33,598 nt of DNA from an uncultured Coriobacteriaceae bacterium (GCA_902772435.1 CACYAX010000014.1:1-33598), one strand, 5' to 3'. Shown: positions 1-8,758, counted from the stretch's first letter. Notes: a model not told the origin generated them from the sequence alone. Numbers and translations are program-made.

Positions 1-234
1 GTCTTTGCCACGGCTGCGCATAGCCTGCGTCGGAACGAGCAGGTCAACGGGTCTGCTCGTTACACCCAGAGCAACAAAATCCGCTTCTTTGGCCAGCTCT
101 TTGAAGGTTCGCTGGTTGGATATGCAGGCACCCGAAAGCGGGAGTCCACGCGCCTCGGAGGGCCATGTTTGCCTCGGTCCGTCGAGTGACCGGAGGGCCT
201 CGCACGCAGAGCCATGGGAAAGGAATGCGTACAT
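1..234 (-). CDS. Partial hypothetical protein, 5' end only; possibly AbiEi-like
   Basis: An open frame starts at an ATG at 234-232 and runs off the left edge, giving 78 residues without a stop. A strong ribosome binding site (AAGGGAGAG, then CCCATC) precedes this ATG and decides the start. The protein begins MYAFLSHGSACEALRSLD and later reads FKELAKEADFVALGV and PVDLLVPTQAMRSRGKD. The frame reads as real protein, unlike the low-complexity overlapping frames on the other strand. The layout (an opening 'SH-x-SA-x-EALR' helix, then a 'hVLVP...RSR' strand) resembles coriobacterial proteins annotated as type IV toxin-antitoxin AbiEi-like or DUF559-like. That family assignment is from memory and uncertain. 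Function cannot be given from this fragment. A 23-bp inverted repeat lies about 230 bases upstream, and bases 235-461 hold only a noncoding leader. Confidence 0.6.
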   Translation of the reverse strand, partial: MYAFLSHGSACEALRSLDGPRQTWPSEARGLPLSGACISNQRTFKELAKEADFVALGVTSRPVDLLVPTQAMRSRGKD

Positions 235-461
235 GATGGGCTCTCCCTTCGAGTGCGGTTGGGTGGGTGGAATCGTACGGGAGTGCAGTGGCCTCGAGGC
301 CGAAGCGCGCTCCCAGGGGCATGGCGGCCTGGGGCCGAGGAGCGTTATCAGGATCACAGAGGCCTCAGAGCCGAATGCGCTCTCGGAAGCGTGGCAGCCG
401 GGAGCCGTAGCGCCCTTCGAAGAGATCGGCGGCACCAACCCCGATACAATTCTAATAGGAA

Positions 462-554
462 ATTACACAGCTATGTTCTGTTTTCATTTTATGAAGAGAC
501 ATAACCCCAGTTGATGCGTTTTCAATTCTCAAAAACAGAACATAGCTGTGTAAT
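462..554. repeat. Perfect 23-bp inverted repeat enclosing 47 bp
   Basis: Bases 462-484 (starting ATTACACAGCTATG) are the exact reverse complement of 532-554. The arms and the 47-bp centre are much more AT-rich than their surroundings. No transposase and no clear target-site duplication flank it. The element sits in the leader side of the partial gene at 1-234. It could be a cruciform or hairpin operator, a miniature element, or a small invertible segment; the sequence alone does not decide. Confidence 0.8.
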
Positions 555-565
555 ATTAGGACGCT

Positions 566-712
566 GGACGCCCTCGCGAGCGACGGGCCCGAGGCCGGAA
601 AGTGCCTAGGAAGAGGACGCCCTCGCGAGCGACGGGCCCGAGGCCGGAAAGTGCCTAGGAAGAGGGCTCTCCCGCGAGCGACGAGCCCGAAGTCGGCGGA
701 CGCCTGGGAAGG
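566..712. repeat. 49-bp tandem repeat, three copies
   Basis: Units start at 566, 615 and 664. The first two are essentially identical and include GCGAGCGACGGGCCCGAGG and GTGCCTAGGAAGAG. The third is diverged but alignable, and a decayed fourth start may follow at 713. The unit length is not a multiple of three and no credible gene covers it. From 713 to about 877 there is only GC-rich sequence in which I see no gene. Confidence 0.85.
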
Positions 713-879
713 GGGACGCCCCAACTCGAGAGGTCCACGCGCGCTATCGCCGCGCTCGACCCCGGGAAAACCACGCGGGGCGGGCGCGGCTCAGCCCGGG
801 AGGACTCCACGTCCGGAACGCCACGCTCAGCCCGAGCCCCCGTGCGGCGGCCGCGCCAACTCCCCGGCCCTCACAAACG

Positions 880-918
880 CGCGGGGCGCGAGGGGCAAAC
901 CGCCCCACGCGCCCCGCG
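880..918 (-). terminator. GC-rich hairpin downstream of the GatZ-like gene
   Basis: CGCGGGGCGCG (880-890) pairs with CGCGCCCCGCG (908-918). An inner GGGGC/GCCCC pair extends the stem. It lies about 50 bases past the stop of the minus-strand gene at 967. There is no clear T-tract, so it is either a weak intrinsic terminator or a 3'-end stabilising hairpin. Confidence 0.55.
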
Positions 919-966
919 ATCCTCACGGATAATGAGACCCACCGCACCCGTATGGCCGCGGCAAGC

Positions 967-2250
967 CTATGCGCCCAGAACCTCCTTGATGCGGCTCGTG
1001 ACGCCCACCATGTTGTAGCCTTCCACGAACTGCTGGATGGAGCGCTTGACGCAGTTGCAGGCGTAGCGCTGCGCGTCCACGTGGCAGGCGGCCAGGTTCT
1101 CGGCGTTCTTGGCGACTTCCGCCTTGACCTCGGGCTCGTTGAAGGTGTAGTGCCCGGCGATGTCGAGGATGACGAGCGCCTTCTCCTGGTCGGCGAAGAT
1201 CTGCTCGACGGTGAGCTTGGTGTCGTCGCCCACCATCCACTTGCGCCAGCGCTCGGTGCGGATGGCGTGGTCGAGCAGCACGTCATGCAGGTTGGAGGCG
1301 TCCTCGGCCTTGATGAAGCCACGCGCCACCAGCGTCTGCTCGAGCTCGGCCAGGCGCAGGAGCGCACGGGTCTCCTCGGTACCGAACTGCGGCGCCACGT
1401 TGGAGGCGGTCACGCCCGCAGGCTGGTGCAGGAGCATCGTGATGTCGTCGAGGTAGTCGCAGTTGTGCTCCTTGAGGCCCACGCCGTAGCTCGCGGCCAT
1501 CTTGCCCAGCGCGATGGCGTTGTCGAAGTCGTAGGTGCCCACCTGCTCGGTCAGGCGCACGAGGGTGCCGGTCTGGCCCACGATGAAGGTGGGCATGGGC
1601 AGCCCGCGCTCGCCCAGCTCGACCTTGAGCTGCTCGATGAAGACCTGGTACTTGTCGGTGGTGGTCAGGCCGCCGTTGGTCTCCTCGGTACCCACCTCGT
1701 AGCCCACGGGCGGCAGGCCCAGGGCCTTGCGCTCGTCCTCGCACCACTGGATGAGGTCGACGGTGCGGCGCAGCACCACGTCGAGCGGGATGACCTTGCC
1801 GATCTCGAACGGGTCCTTGGTCGGGTCGATCATGAGCAGGTCGAAGCCCGCCTCGAGGTCGGCCTTGTACGACTTGCGCGCGAGCTCCATGGCCTCTTCC
1901 TCGGGGATGTGCGCGTTGCGCTCGCCGTCGCGCTGCCACGGGCCGCCGTGGTCGCGGCAGAGGTAGTAGTCGCCCGTGTAGCCCACGGCGTCAGCCGCGG
2001 CCTTGATGTCGGCAGAGAAGCGGAACTGGTCCCAGCCGTTGACGTAGCCGCCGCCCAGCTCGTCGAGGTCGACCTGGTTGCGGCTCGCGATGAACATCGG
2101 CGGGAAGTCGAGGTCGCGCGCGAGCTCGAAGGTCGCCTGCAGCAGGTTGGAGGACATCGGGCCGATGCCGATGAGGGTGGAAGGCTTGCCCTGCTCGGTC
2201 AGCTTGAGCATGCCCTCGACGGTCTGCATGATGGTGAGCTTGTTGGCCAT
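967..2250 (-). CDS. GatZ/KbaZ-like tagatose-bisphosphate aldolase family protein
   Basis: A 427-residue protein, the usual length of the GatZ/KbaZ family. Recognisable stretches are IASRNQVD near residue 55, CRDHGGPWQ near 97 and LLMIDPTKDP in the middle. This family was described as the non-catalytic chaperone subunit of class II tagatose-1,6-bisphosphate aldolase. Some members were later reported to act as sugar-phosphate epimerases. The predicted role is therefore cytosolic metabolism of galactitol, tagatose or a related sugar. The start is fixed by AAAGGAG five bases before the ATG. No catalytic GatY/KbaY subunit, kinase or PTS gene lies next to it, so it is a stand-alone gene here and its substrate is open. 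A GC-rich hairpin follows at 880-918. Confidence 0.8.
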   Translation of the reverse strand: MANKLTIMQTVEGMLKLTEQGKPSTLIGIGPMSSNLLQATFELARDLDFPPMFIASRNQVDLDELGGGYVNGWDQFRFSADIKAAADAVGYTGDYYLCRDHGGPWQRDGERNAHIPEEEAMELARKSYKADLEAGFDLLMIDPTKDPFEIGKVIPLDVVLRRTVDLIQWCEDERKALGLPPVGYEVGTEETNGGLTTTDKYQVFIEQLKVELGERGLPMPTFIVGQTGTLVRLTEQVGTYDFDNAIALGKMAASYGVGLKEHNCDYLDDITMLLHQPAGVTASNVAPQFGTEETRALLRLAELEQTLVARGFIKAEDASNLHDVLLDHAIRTERWRKWMVGDDTKLTVEQIFADQEKALVILDIAGHYTFNEPEVKAEVAKNAENLAACHVDAQRYACNCVKRSIQQFVEGYNMVGVTSRIKEVLGA

Positions 2251-2562
2251 GGCGTCTCCTTTGCGCTTGCGCCGGCGGCCGCCATCTGTAGGCCGCCCTC
2301 TTTTCGCCCTCTAGTGTAAACCCCGCATGGGACCCACGGCATGAGGCTGCCGCAAAGGGCAAGGAAGCCCCATCTGCTGGTGAACAGGAATGCAACTAAT
2401 TTGGAATGAGGGCCACAGCACGGACACAGAGAACAGGGGCCGCAGCACACAGGCCACGACCCCCGTACGTTCAATTTTGCGGAGCGTTTGCCGCCCTCAC
2501 TCATAGGCTATCTCGCCGAGCGCGGTCCGGTGCACGCCCGCAGCCCACCCGCCACGGACAGC
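2251..2562. other. Intergenic region, no gene seen
   Basis: About 310 bases between the GatZ-like start and the stop of the RDD gene. The part nearest 2251 must carry the GatZ-like promoter; a weak minus-strand -10-like TACACT is seen at 2313-2318 without a convincing -35. I find no hairpin terminator with a T-tract for the RDD gene and no repeat. Confidence 0.4.
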
Positions 2563-3270
2563 TTACGAGTACACCCACGTACGTGCGATGCGGTCATGCA
2601 GCGACAGGTGGTAGCGGTCGAGCCACGTGGCGAAGACCGAGAATACCGAGGCAGCCATGCCCACATAACGCCAGCCCGCCATCACGATGCCGGGCAGTAC
2701 CATGTCGAAGAACTGCAGCGCGAAGCTGGTGGCCATCATGAAGAGGATCTCGAGGAAGAACATCACCGCCCAGCGGATGGTGAGGGTCTTGATGCCCGCC
2801 ACCTCGCCGTCGACCGTCACGACCTCGATGCCGGCGAGGCGCTTGCCCGGCGTCTGGCCCGTCCACACGCGCGTGGGGATGATCACGTAGTACCACCAGC
2901 TGATGGCGCAGGCCACGAGTACGATGAGCCCGACCACGGGCAGGCTGAGCCCGATCTTGGTGTAATCCGCCACGTCGTAGAGGAGCGCCCCGCCGTTCAT
3001 CCAGTAATACGGGACGACCAGCGGGATGAGGCACAGCACGCCGCACAGGATGTAGTCGGTGACGAAGGCGAGCACGCGCTGCGCGATCGGGCGCGTCATG
3101 AACCAGTCCGTGACGGAGTTGACCCAGCCAGGAACGTCTTCGTCGGTCTGCGCGTGGGACTGGCCCTTCTTCGAGCTGGTCTTTGCCTGCCCCTCGAGCT
3201 CCTCGCTCTCGACGGCCTCGCTGTACGCGGCCGCCGGCCTCTGGCCCTTCTTGCGCTTCTTCTTAGCCAT
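2563..3270 (-). CDS. RDD family membrane protein
   Basis: 235 residues. The N-terminus is lysine-rich and cytoplasmic (MAKKKRKKGQ), followed by a polar linker of about 50 residues and then three to four hydrophobic segments. These include a stretch with RVLAFVTDYILCG, a GLIVLVACAISWWYYVI helix and a MFFLEILFMMATSFALQF helix. The first helix carries the R and D typical of RDD proteins, and the tail LHDRIARTWV carries the last D. The GQTPGKRLAGIEVV motif between helices is also diagnostic. Function in the family is poorly defined; membrane or ion-related roles have been proposed. The start at 3270 is chosen because AGGAG lies just upstream; upstream in-frame ATGs lack a binding site. It is separated from the activase gene upstream by a terminator hairpin. 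Confidence 0.85.
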   Translation of the reverse strand: MAKKKRKKGQRPAAAYSEAVESEELEGQAKTSSKKGQSHAQTDEDVPGWVNSVTDWFMTRPIAQRVLAFVTDYILCGVLCLIPLVVPYYWMNGGALLYDVADYTKIGLSLPVVGLIVLVACAISWWYYVIIPTRVWTGQTPGKRLAGIEVVTVDGEVAGIKTLTIRWAVMFFLEILFMMATSFALQFFDMVLPGIVMAGWRYVGMAASVFSVFATWLDRYHLSLHDRIARTWVYS

Positions 3271-3354
3271 GTCACTCCTCATGCTGCCGCCACACGACTT
3301 CGCTGGCCGCACGGCGCCTTTCTAACGGGTTTTGCACGCACCTATAATAGCCAA

Positions 3355-3386
3355 GGACCCCGCCGAGGCACGCCTCAGCGGGGTCC
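3355..3386 (-). terminator. Hairpin terminator after the activase gene
   Basis: GGACCCCGCCGAGGC (3355-3369) pairs with GCCTCAGCGGGGTCC (3372-3386), a 15-bp stem with one mismatch and a two-base loop. It lies nine bases past the activase stop. The following minus-strand bases contain only short T runs. The same short gap must also hold the RDD gene promoter. Confidence 0.75.
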
Positions 3387-3394
3387 GTTCGCGC

Positions 3395-6300
3395 TTATTT
3401 AACGCCCGCAAGCTCCTTCACGCGCTCAAGCTCCTCCAGCTGCTCGGGGGAGAGGGTGATATCGCCATAGCTGTGCGTCGGCTTCTCGGGAATGTCGTCC
3501 TCGCCGAGGTCGAAGCCATGGCCCTCCTTCCAGCTCTCCTTGGCGACGCTGATCATGAGCTTGATGCGGTTGAGCTGGTTGACCTCGCTCGCGCCGGGGT
3601 CGAAGTCCACGGCCACGATGTTGCTCTCGGGGTGCATCTGGCGCAGGCGCTTGATGACCGACTTGCCGACCACGTGGTTGGGCAGGCAGGCAAACGGCGA
3701 GCAGCACACGATGTTGGGCGTGCCCGTCTCGATGAGCTCGATCATCTCGGCTGTGAGCAGCCAGCCCTCGCCCATCGTGTTGCAGAGCGACAGCACCTGC
3801 TCGGCCTTCTCGCCCAGCTCGTAGATGGAACCGTAGGGCTCGAAGCGCTCGCTCCTCTCGAGCATGCGGTTGATGGGCGCGCGGACGCCTTCGATGAGGG
3901 CGATGCCCGCGCGATGCGTGGCGCGCTTGGACGCCTTGCTGCCCAGCTCGTGGGCCATGTTAATCTGGTTGGTGGCGCCGAAGAGGAAGAAGTCCACCAA
4001 GCCCGGGACGTTGGCCTCGCAGCCCTCCGCCTCGATGACCTTGACCAGCTCGTTGTTGGCCGTGGGGTGGAACTTGACCAGGATCTCGCCCACCACGCCC
4101 ACGCGCGGCTTGGAGCGGTCGTTCACAAGGGGCAGCGTGTCGAAGGCGTCGATGGTGTCCTGGCAGAGCTTGTTGAAGCCACGGCGCGTCATGGTCGGGA
4201 CCTGCGTCTTGGCGCGCGACATGAAGCTGTTGTAGAGGCGGTCGGCAGAGCCCGGCACGGCCTCGTAGGGGCGCACGCGGTAGAGCACCTGCATGAGCAG
4301 GTCGCCGTAGATGAGGGCGTAGCACGCGTGCAGCAGGAGCTTGGGCTTCTTGATGTTGAAGCCCGGGTTGCTCTCGTCAAGGCCGCCTGCCAGCGAAAGC
4401 GAGATGACGGGGATCTCGGGGTGGCCGGCGTCAGCAAGGGCCTTGCGGATGAGGGCGATGTAGTTGGTGGCACGGCAGCCGCCGCCCGTCTGCGAGATGA
4501 GCGCGGCCGTGCGGCTGAGGTCGTACTTCCCGCTCTCGATGGCTGCCATGATCTGGCCGGTCACGAGGATGGACGGGTAGCAGATGTCGTTGTTCACGTA
4601 CTTGAGGCCCGTGTCCACGGCGCGATGGTCAACGGAGGGCAAAAGCACCACGTTGTAGCCCTCGACGCGCAGCAGGGCCTCCACGATCTCGAAGTGGATG
4701 GGCGCCATCTGCGGGGCGAGGATGGTGTAGCCGTCCTCCTGCATCTCCTTGGTGTAGCGCGCCTTGGGGAAGGCGGCCGAGGCAGACGCGCGCTCGGCGG
4801 GCACGCGGCGCGGATGGTCGGTCTCGGCAGCATCCTGCAGCGAGCCCTCGGCCTCGAGCTTCTTCACGAGCTCCTCATGCTGCTCCTTGAGGGCGGCCAT
4901 GAGCGAGCGCACGCGGATGCGCGCGGCGCCCAGGTTGGAGACCTCGTCAATCTTGAGCACGGTGTAGACCTTGCCGCTCGCCTCGAGGATCTCCTGCACC
5001 TGATCGGTAGTCAGGGCGTCGAGGCCACAGCCGAAGCTGTTGAGCTGGATGAGGTCGAGGTCGTTGCGGCTGGCCACGAAGCGCGCCGCACGATAGAGGC
5101 GGCTGTGGTACATCCACTGGTCGACCACGCGGATCGGGCGCTCGGGCTGCATCTTGTGGGCCACGGAGTCCTCGGTGAGCACGGCGAAGCCGAAGCCGTT
5201 CACGAGCTCGGGGATGGCATGGTTGATTTCGGGATCGTTGTGGTACGGGCGCCCGGCAAGCACGATGCCGTGGCCACCGTGCTCCTCGATCCAGGCCAGC
5301 GCCTCGTCGCCCGCGTCCTGCATGGCCTGCTTGAAGGCCACGTCGGCCTCCCAGGCCTTGTTGACGGCCGCGTCGATCTCGGCACGGGTGATGTGCTCGC
5401 CGCGCACGCGTCCGCGGCCCTCTGCCGCGTCGTGCTCGCGCTGCTCGGAGACCACCTCGTAGAGGCGGCGCTTGAGCTCGTCCTTCTTGTCGTACGGCAT
5501 GAAGGGGCAGAGGTACTCCACGTTCGGGGCGGCGAGCTCGTCCACGTTCAGCTCGAGTGCCTGCGGGTAGCTCATGACGATCGGGCAGTTGTAGTGGTTG
5601 CCCGCGGTCTCGTCCTCCTGGCGCTCCCAGCGCACGCAGGGCATCCAGATGAAGTCCGGGTCCTTCTTGAGCAGGCTCATGATGTGGCCGTGGCTGAGCT
5701 TGGCGGGATAGCACACGCTCTCGCTCGGCATCGACTCGATGCCCGCGTCGAAGGTCTTCTTGGTGGTCTGCTCGGAAAGGATGACGGCGAAGCCCAGCTC
5801 GGTGAAGAAGGCATGCCAGAAGGGGTAGTTCTCGTACATGTTGAGCGCGCGCGGGATGCCCACGGTGCCGCGCGGGGCCTCGTCGGGGCTGAGGCACGGA
5901 CGGTCGAAGAGCAGCTCGTTCTTGGTCTTGAAGAGGTTGGGGGCCTCCACCTTCGCGCGCTTGGTGCCCGCGCCCTTCTCGCAGCGGTTGCCCGTCACGA
6001 AGCGGCGGCCATGGCCGAAGTCGTTGATGGTGAGCAGGCAGTTGTTGGAGCAGCGGCCGCAGTGCGCCTTGGTGAGCTTGACCTGCAGCGTGTCGATCTC
6101 CTCGCGGGAGAGGACCGTGGAGGTGCCGTCGACGCCCGCGCGGTCACGGGCGAGCAGGGCCGCACCATAGGCGCCCATGACGCCCGCGATGTCGGGTCGG
6201 ATGACCTCGCGGCCCGAGAGCAGCTCGAACGCGCGCAGGGTCGCGTCACTCATGAAGGTGCCGCCCTGCACCACGATGTGCTTGCCCATCTCGTTGTAGT

Positions 6301-7981
6301 CGCGCAGCTTGATGACCTTGAAGAGCGCGTTCTTGATGACGGAGTAGGAGAGGCCGGCGGCCACGTCGCCGATGGTCGCGCCCTCCTTCTGGGCCTGCTT
6401 GACGCGGGAGTTCATGAACACCGTGCAGCGGCTGCCCAGGTCGACGGGACGCTCGCCCTTGACGGCGGCCTTGGCGAACTCCTGCACCGACATGCCCATG
6501 GAGTCGGCGAAGCTCGCGATGAACGAGCCGCAGCCCGAGGAGCACGCCTCGTTGAGCGAGATGTGCTCGATCACGCCGTCACGCACCTGCAGGCACTTCA
6601 TGTCCTGGCCGCCGATGTCGAGGATGAACTCCACGTCGGGCACGAAGGCCTGGGCACCGCGGAGGTGCGCCACGGTCTCGATCTCGCCCGAGTCGGCGCG
6701 CAGCGCCTCGATGAGCAGGGCCTCGCCGTAGCCCGTGGTGGTCACGTGGCCGATGGTCACGCCCTGGGGCAGGTGGTCGTAGATGTCGTCCATGATCTTG
6801 CGGGCCGTGCCGAGCACGTCGCCGTTGTTGTTGTCATACCAGGTGTAGAGGAGCTGGCCGTCCTCCCCCACCACGGCGGCCTTCATGGTCGTGGAGCCGG
6901 CGTCGATGCCGATGAAAGCACGGCCCTGGTAGTCGACGATGCGGCCGCGCTGCACGAACTCGCTGTCGTGGCGGCGGCGGAAGGCGTGGTAGTCCTCCTC
7001 GGTCTCGAAGAGCGGGTCGAGGCGCGCGACCTCGGAGCCCTGCGTGTCCTTGAGGTTGGCCAGGGCATCGATGACCTCGGCAAACGTGACGCGCTTCTCC
7101 GACTCGCCGGCGAGCGCGGCACCCGTCGCCACGAAAAGGTGGGCATTCTCGGGCACGATGCGGTGCTCTTCGTCGAGCTTCAGCGTCTCGTAGAAGCGCT
7201 TGCGGAGCTCGGAGAGGTACTGCAGCGGGCCGCCGAGGAAGGCCACGTGGCCGCGGATGGGGTGGCCGCAGGCGAGGCCCGAGACGGTCTGGTTGGCCAC
7301 GGCCTGCAGCACGGAGCACGCCACGTCAGCGGGGGCCGCGCCCTCGTTGAGCAGCGGCTGCACGTCTGACTTGGCGAACACGCCGCAGCGGCTCGCGATC
7401 GGGTAGATGTGCGTGGCCTGCTTGGCCAGCTCGTTGAGGCCCGGCGCGTCGGTCTCGAGCAGGGAGGCCATCTGGTCGATGAAGGCGCCCGTGCCGCCGG
7501 CGCAGGTGCCGTTCATGCGCTGCTCGATGCCGTTGTCGAAGTAGATGATCTTGGCGTCCTCGCCGCCGAGCTCGATGGCCACGTCAGTCTGCGGGATGAG
7601 CGTCTCGACCGCGCGCTTGGAGGCGATGACCTCCTGCACGAACTCGAGGCCGAGCCACTTGGCGAGCAGCATGCCGCCGGAACCCGTGATGGAGACGCGC
7701 ATCGAGGCGCCGTCGATCACGCGCTGGGCGCGCTCGAAGAGCTCGCGGGCCGTGGCGCGGATGTCGGTGTGGTGGCGCTCGTAGTTGGCATACACCAGGT
7801 TGTTGTTGGCGTCGATGACCGCCAGCTTGACCGTGGTGGAGCCCACGTCGATGCCGAGACGTAGCTGCGCGTGGCGGAAGTCGACCGCGCCAGCGGGGCT
7901 CAGCTCGGCGCCGTCCTGGCGCAGCTTGATCGCATGACGGGCAGCGCTCTGGGCGCGCTGGGAGTCCGTGGTCCTAACCAT
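3395..7981 (-). CDS. Acyl-CoA dehydratase activase, giant BadF/BcrA-type with DUF2229
   Basis: A 1,528-residue protein of the 2-hydroxyglutaryl-CoA dehydratase activator superfamily. Two ASKHA ATPase modules are visible. The first starts near residue 42 (IDVGSTTVK) with NGTCAGGTGAF near 155. The second starts near 355 (GIDAGSTTMK) with EACSSGCGSF near 477. The single cysteines in these motifs bind a [4Fe-4S] cluster between subunits in studied activases. A cysteine cluster HCGRCSNNC lies near 640. DUF2229 begins near 700 and a 2-hydroxyacyl-CoA dehydratase-like region follows from about 890. Such multidomain activases are common in anaerobes, but their dehydratase partner and substrate are mostly unknown. 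AAGGAG precedes the start. The first 8 bases overlap the end of the TetR gene, which implies translational coupling. No separate dehydratase subunits are nearby. Confidence 0.9.
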   Translation of the reverse strand: MVRTTDSQRAQSAARHAIKLRQDGAELSPAGAVDFRHAQLRLGIDVGSTTVKLAVIDANNNLVYANYERHHTDIRATARELFERAQRVIDGASMRVSITGSGGMLLAKWLGLEFVQEVIASKRAVETLIPQTDVAIELGGEDAKIIYFDNGIEQRMNGTCAGGTGAFIDQMASLLETDAPGLNELAKQATHIYPIASRCGVFAKSDVQPLLNEGAAPADVACSVLQAVANQTVSGLACGHPIRGHVAFLGGPLQYLSELRKRFYETLKLDEEHRIVPENAHLFVATGAALAGESEKRVTFAEVIDALANLKDTQGSEVARLDPLFETEEDYHAFRRRHDSEFVQRGRIVDYQGRAFIGIDAGSTTMKAAVVGEDGQLLYTWYDNNNGDVLGTARKIMDDIYDHLPQGVTIGHVTTTGYGEALLIEALRADSGEIETVAHLRGAQAFVPDVEFILDIGGQDMKCLQVRDGVIEHISLNEACSSGCGSFIASFADSMGMSVQEFAKAAVKGERPVDLGSRCTVFMNSRVKQAQKEGATIGDVAAGLSYSVIKNALFKVIKLRDYNEMGKHIVVQGGTFMSDATLRAFELLSGREVIRPDIAGVMGAYGAALLARDRAGVDGTSTVLSREEIDTLQVKLTKAHCGRCSNNCLLTINDFGHGRRFVTGNRCEKGAGTKRAKVEAPNLFKTKNELLFDRPCLSPDEAPRGTVGIPRALNMYENYPFWHAFFTELGFAVILSEQTTKKTFDAGIESMPSESVCYPAKLSHGHIMSLLKKDPDFIWMPCVRWERQEDETAGNHYNCPIVMSYPQALELNVDELAAPNVEYLCPFMPYDKKDELKRRLYEVVSEQREHDAAEGRGRVRGEHITRAEIDAAVNKAWEADVAFKQAMQDAGDEALAWIEEHGGHGIVLAGRPYHNDPEINHAIPELVNGFGFAVLTEDSVAHKMQPERPIRVVDQWMYHSRLYRAARFVASRNDLDLIQLNSFGCGLDALTTDQVQEILEASGKVYTVLKIDEVSNLGAARIRVRSLMAALKEQHEELVKKLEAEGSLQDAAETDHPRRVPAERASASAAFPKARYTKEMQEDGYTILAPQMAPIHFEIVEALLRVEGYNVVLLPSVDHRAVDTGLKYVNNDICYPSILVTGQIMAAIESGKYDLSRTAALISQTGGGCRATNYIALIRKALADAGHPEIPVISLSLAGGLDESNPGFNIKKPKLLLHACYALIYGDLLMQVLYRVRPYEAVPGSADRLYNSFMSRAKTQVPTMTRRGFNKLCQDTIDAFDTLPLVNDRSKPRVGVVGEILVKFHPTANNELVKVIEAEGCEANVPGLVDFFLFGATNQINMAHELGSKASKRATHRAGIALIEGVRAPINRMLERSERFEPYGSIYELGEKAEQVLSLCNTMGEGWLLTAEMIELIETGTPNIVCCSPFACLPNHVVGKSVIKRLRQMHPESNIVAVDFDPGASEVNQLNRIKLMISVAKESWKEGHGFDLGEDDIPEKPTHSYGDITLSPEQLEELERVKELAGVK

Positions 7982-8681
7982 TGTTGTTCTCCTTGTACAT
8001 GGCCAAAGCCTGAGGTCCCATGGTGGTGATGTCGAGCCCGATGGGCTTGCCGTAGAGGTCGCCGGGGCGTACGAACATGAGCGCCGTCATGAGGCATGCC
8101 ATGACCTCCACGCTCTCGTGCATGCCCGTGGTGAGCCACCTGACGACCACGCCCACCTCGGCAGATATGGCAAACGTGAGGTAATAATCGAGCAGTGCGC
8201 TCGCGATCGAGCCCGTGGGGGCCACGAAGCCCTCCGCCGCGCGGCTGGCGGCCACCTCGCGCACCATCTGCATGAGGCGGCTCTGGAACGCGGGGTCACC
8301 ACCATCGCCGAGCAGGGCCGGCAGGTAGCTCGCGCGCTCCACGAAGTAGCTGAGCACGTCGATGGCCCCAGGGCAGGGCTGGAAGGCGTGGATCGCCTCG
8401 TCGAGCTCCTCAAGCTTGGTCTGGCTGATTACCTGCACGAGGGGACGCAGCTCCGCGATGGTCTCCTCCTCGATGCTCGTCACGAGCCCGGGGATGTCGC
8501 GGTAATGGGAGTAGAACGTGCGGCGCGTGACGTTGGCGCGGTCTGAGACCGCGGTGACGGTCACCTGCGAGAGGTCGCCCGTGGCCTCGATCTCGGCCGC
8601 GAGCGCGTCGCGCAGGGCCGCGCGCGTGCGCAGGGCGCGTCGGTCGGTTGACGCAGTCGTCGTCTGTACGGTACTCGGCAT
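7974..8681 (-). CDS. TetR/AcrR family transcriptional regulator
   Basis: 235 residues. The N-terminal helix-turn-helix is seen as LRDALAAEIEATGDLSQVTV, then AVSDRANVTRRTFYSHYRD at about residues 45-65. The C-terminal ligand-binding region is unassigned, with long helices around residues 90-220. The start at 8681 is chosen from its AAGGAC site and the position of the DNA-binding domain; the frame stays open far upstream, but only as antisense of the ATPase gene. The stop overlaps the ATG of the activase gene by 8 bases (AATGGTTAG). The two genes are therefore one transcript, and the regulator plausibly controls the activase as well as itself. The effector is unknown. Confidence 0.9.
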   Translation of the reverse strand: MPSTVQTTTASTDRRALRTRAALRDALAAEIEATGDLSQVTVTAVSDRANVTRRTFYSHYRDIPGLVTSIEEETIAELRPLVQVISQTKLEELDEAIHAFQPCPGAIDVLSYFVERASYLPALLGDGGDPAFQSRLMQMVREVAASRAAEGFVAPTGSIASALLDYYLTFAISAEVGVVVRWLTTGMHESVEVMACLMTALMFVRPGDLYGKPIGLDITTMGPQALAMYKENNNG

Positions 8682-8703
8682 CAGAGTCCTTCGTAATGAG
8701 TTT

Positions 8704-8758
8704 TTGCACAGTTTGAGTAGTATTGCACACACTGAGAAAAAATATACCCCGTGTGCAC
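8704..8758 (-). promoter_or_regulatory. Putative operator repeats upstream of the TetR gene
   Basis: TTGCACA occurs at 8704-8710 and again at 8723-8729, start-to-start spacing 19 bp, close to two helical turns. A related GTGCAC palindrome lies at 8753-8758. The stretch is AT-rich, including a run of A/T at 8736-8746, against a GC-rich background. Spaced half-sites just before a TetR gene suggest autoregulation. No confident -35/-10 pair was found. Confidence 0.4.

Noticed and set aside
5-514. A 169-codon plus-strand open frame
   Set aside because: No binding site and no family features. It overlaps the better supported minus-strand partial gene and runs into the inverted repeat.
462-554. Insertion sequence remnant
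   Set aside because: No transposase remnant and no target-site duplication. The element is only 93 bp.
952-2319. A 455-codon plus-strand open frame
   Set aside because: Antisense shadow of the GatZ-like gene, with low-complexity composition.
3332-7369. A 1,345-codon plus-strand open frame
   Set aside because: It is antisense to the activase gene, is rich in His, Leu, Gly and Ala as GC-rich shadows are, and has no family motif.
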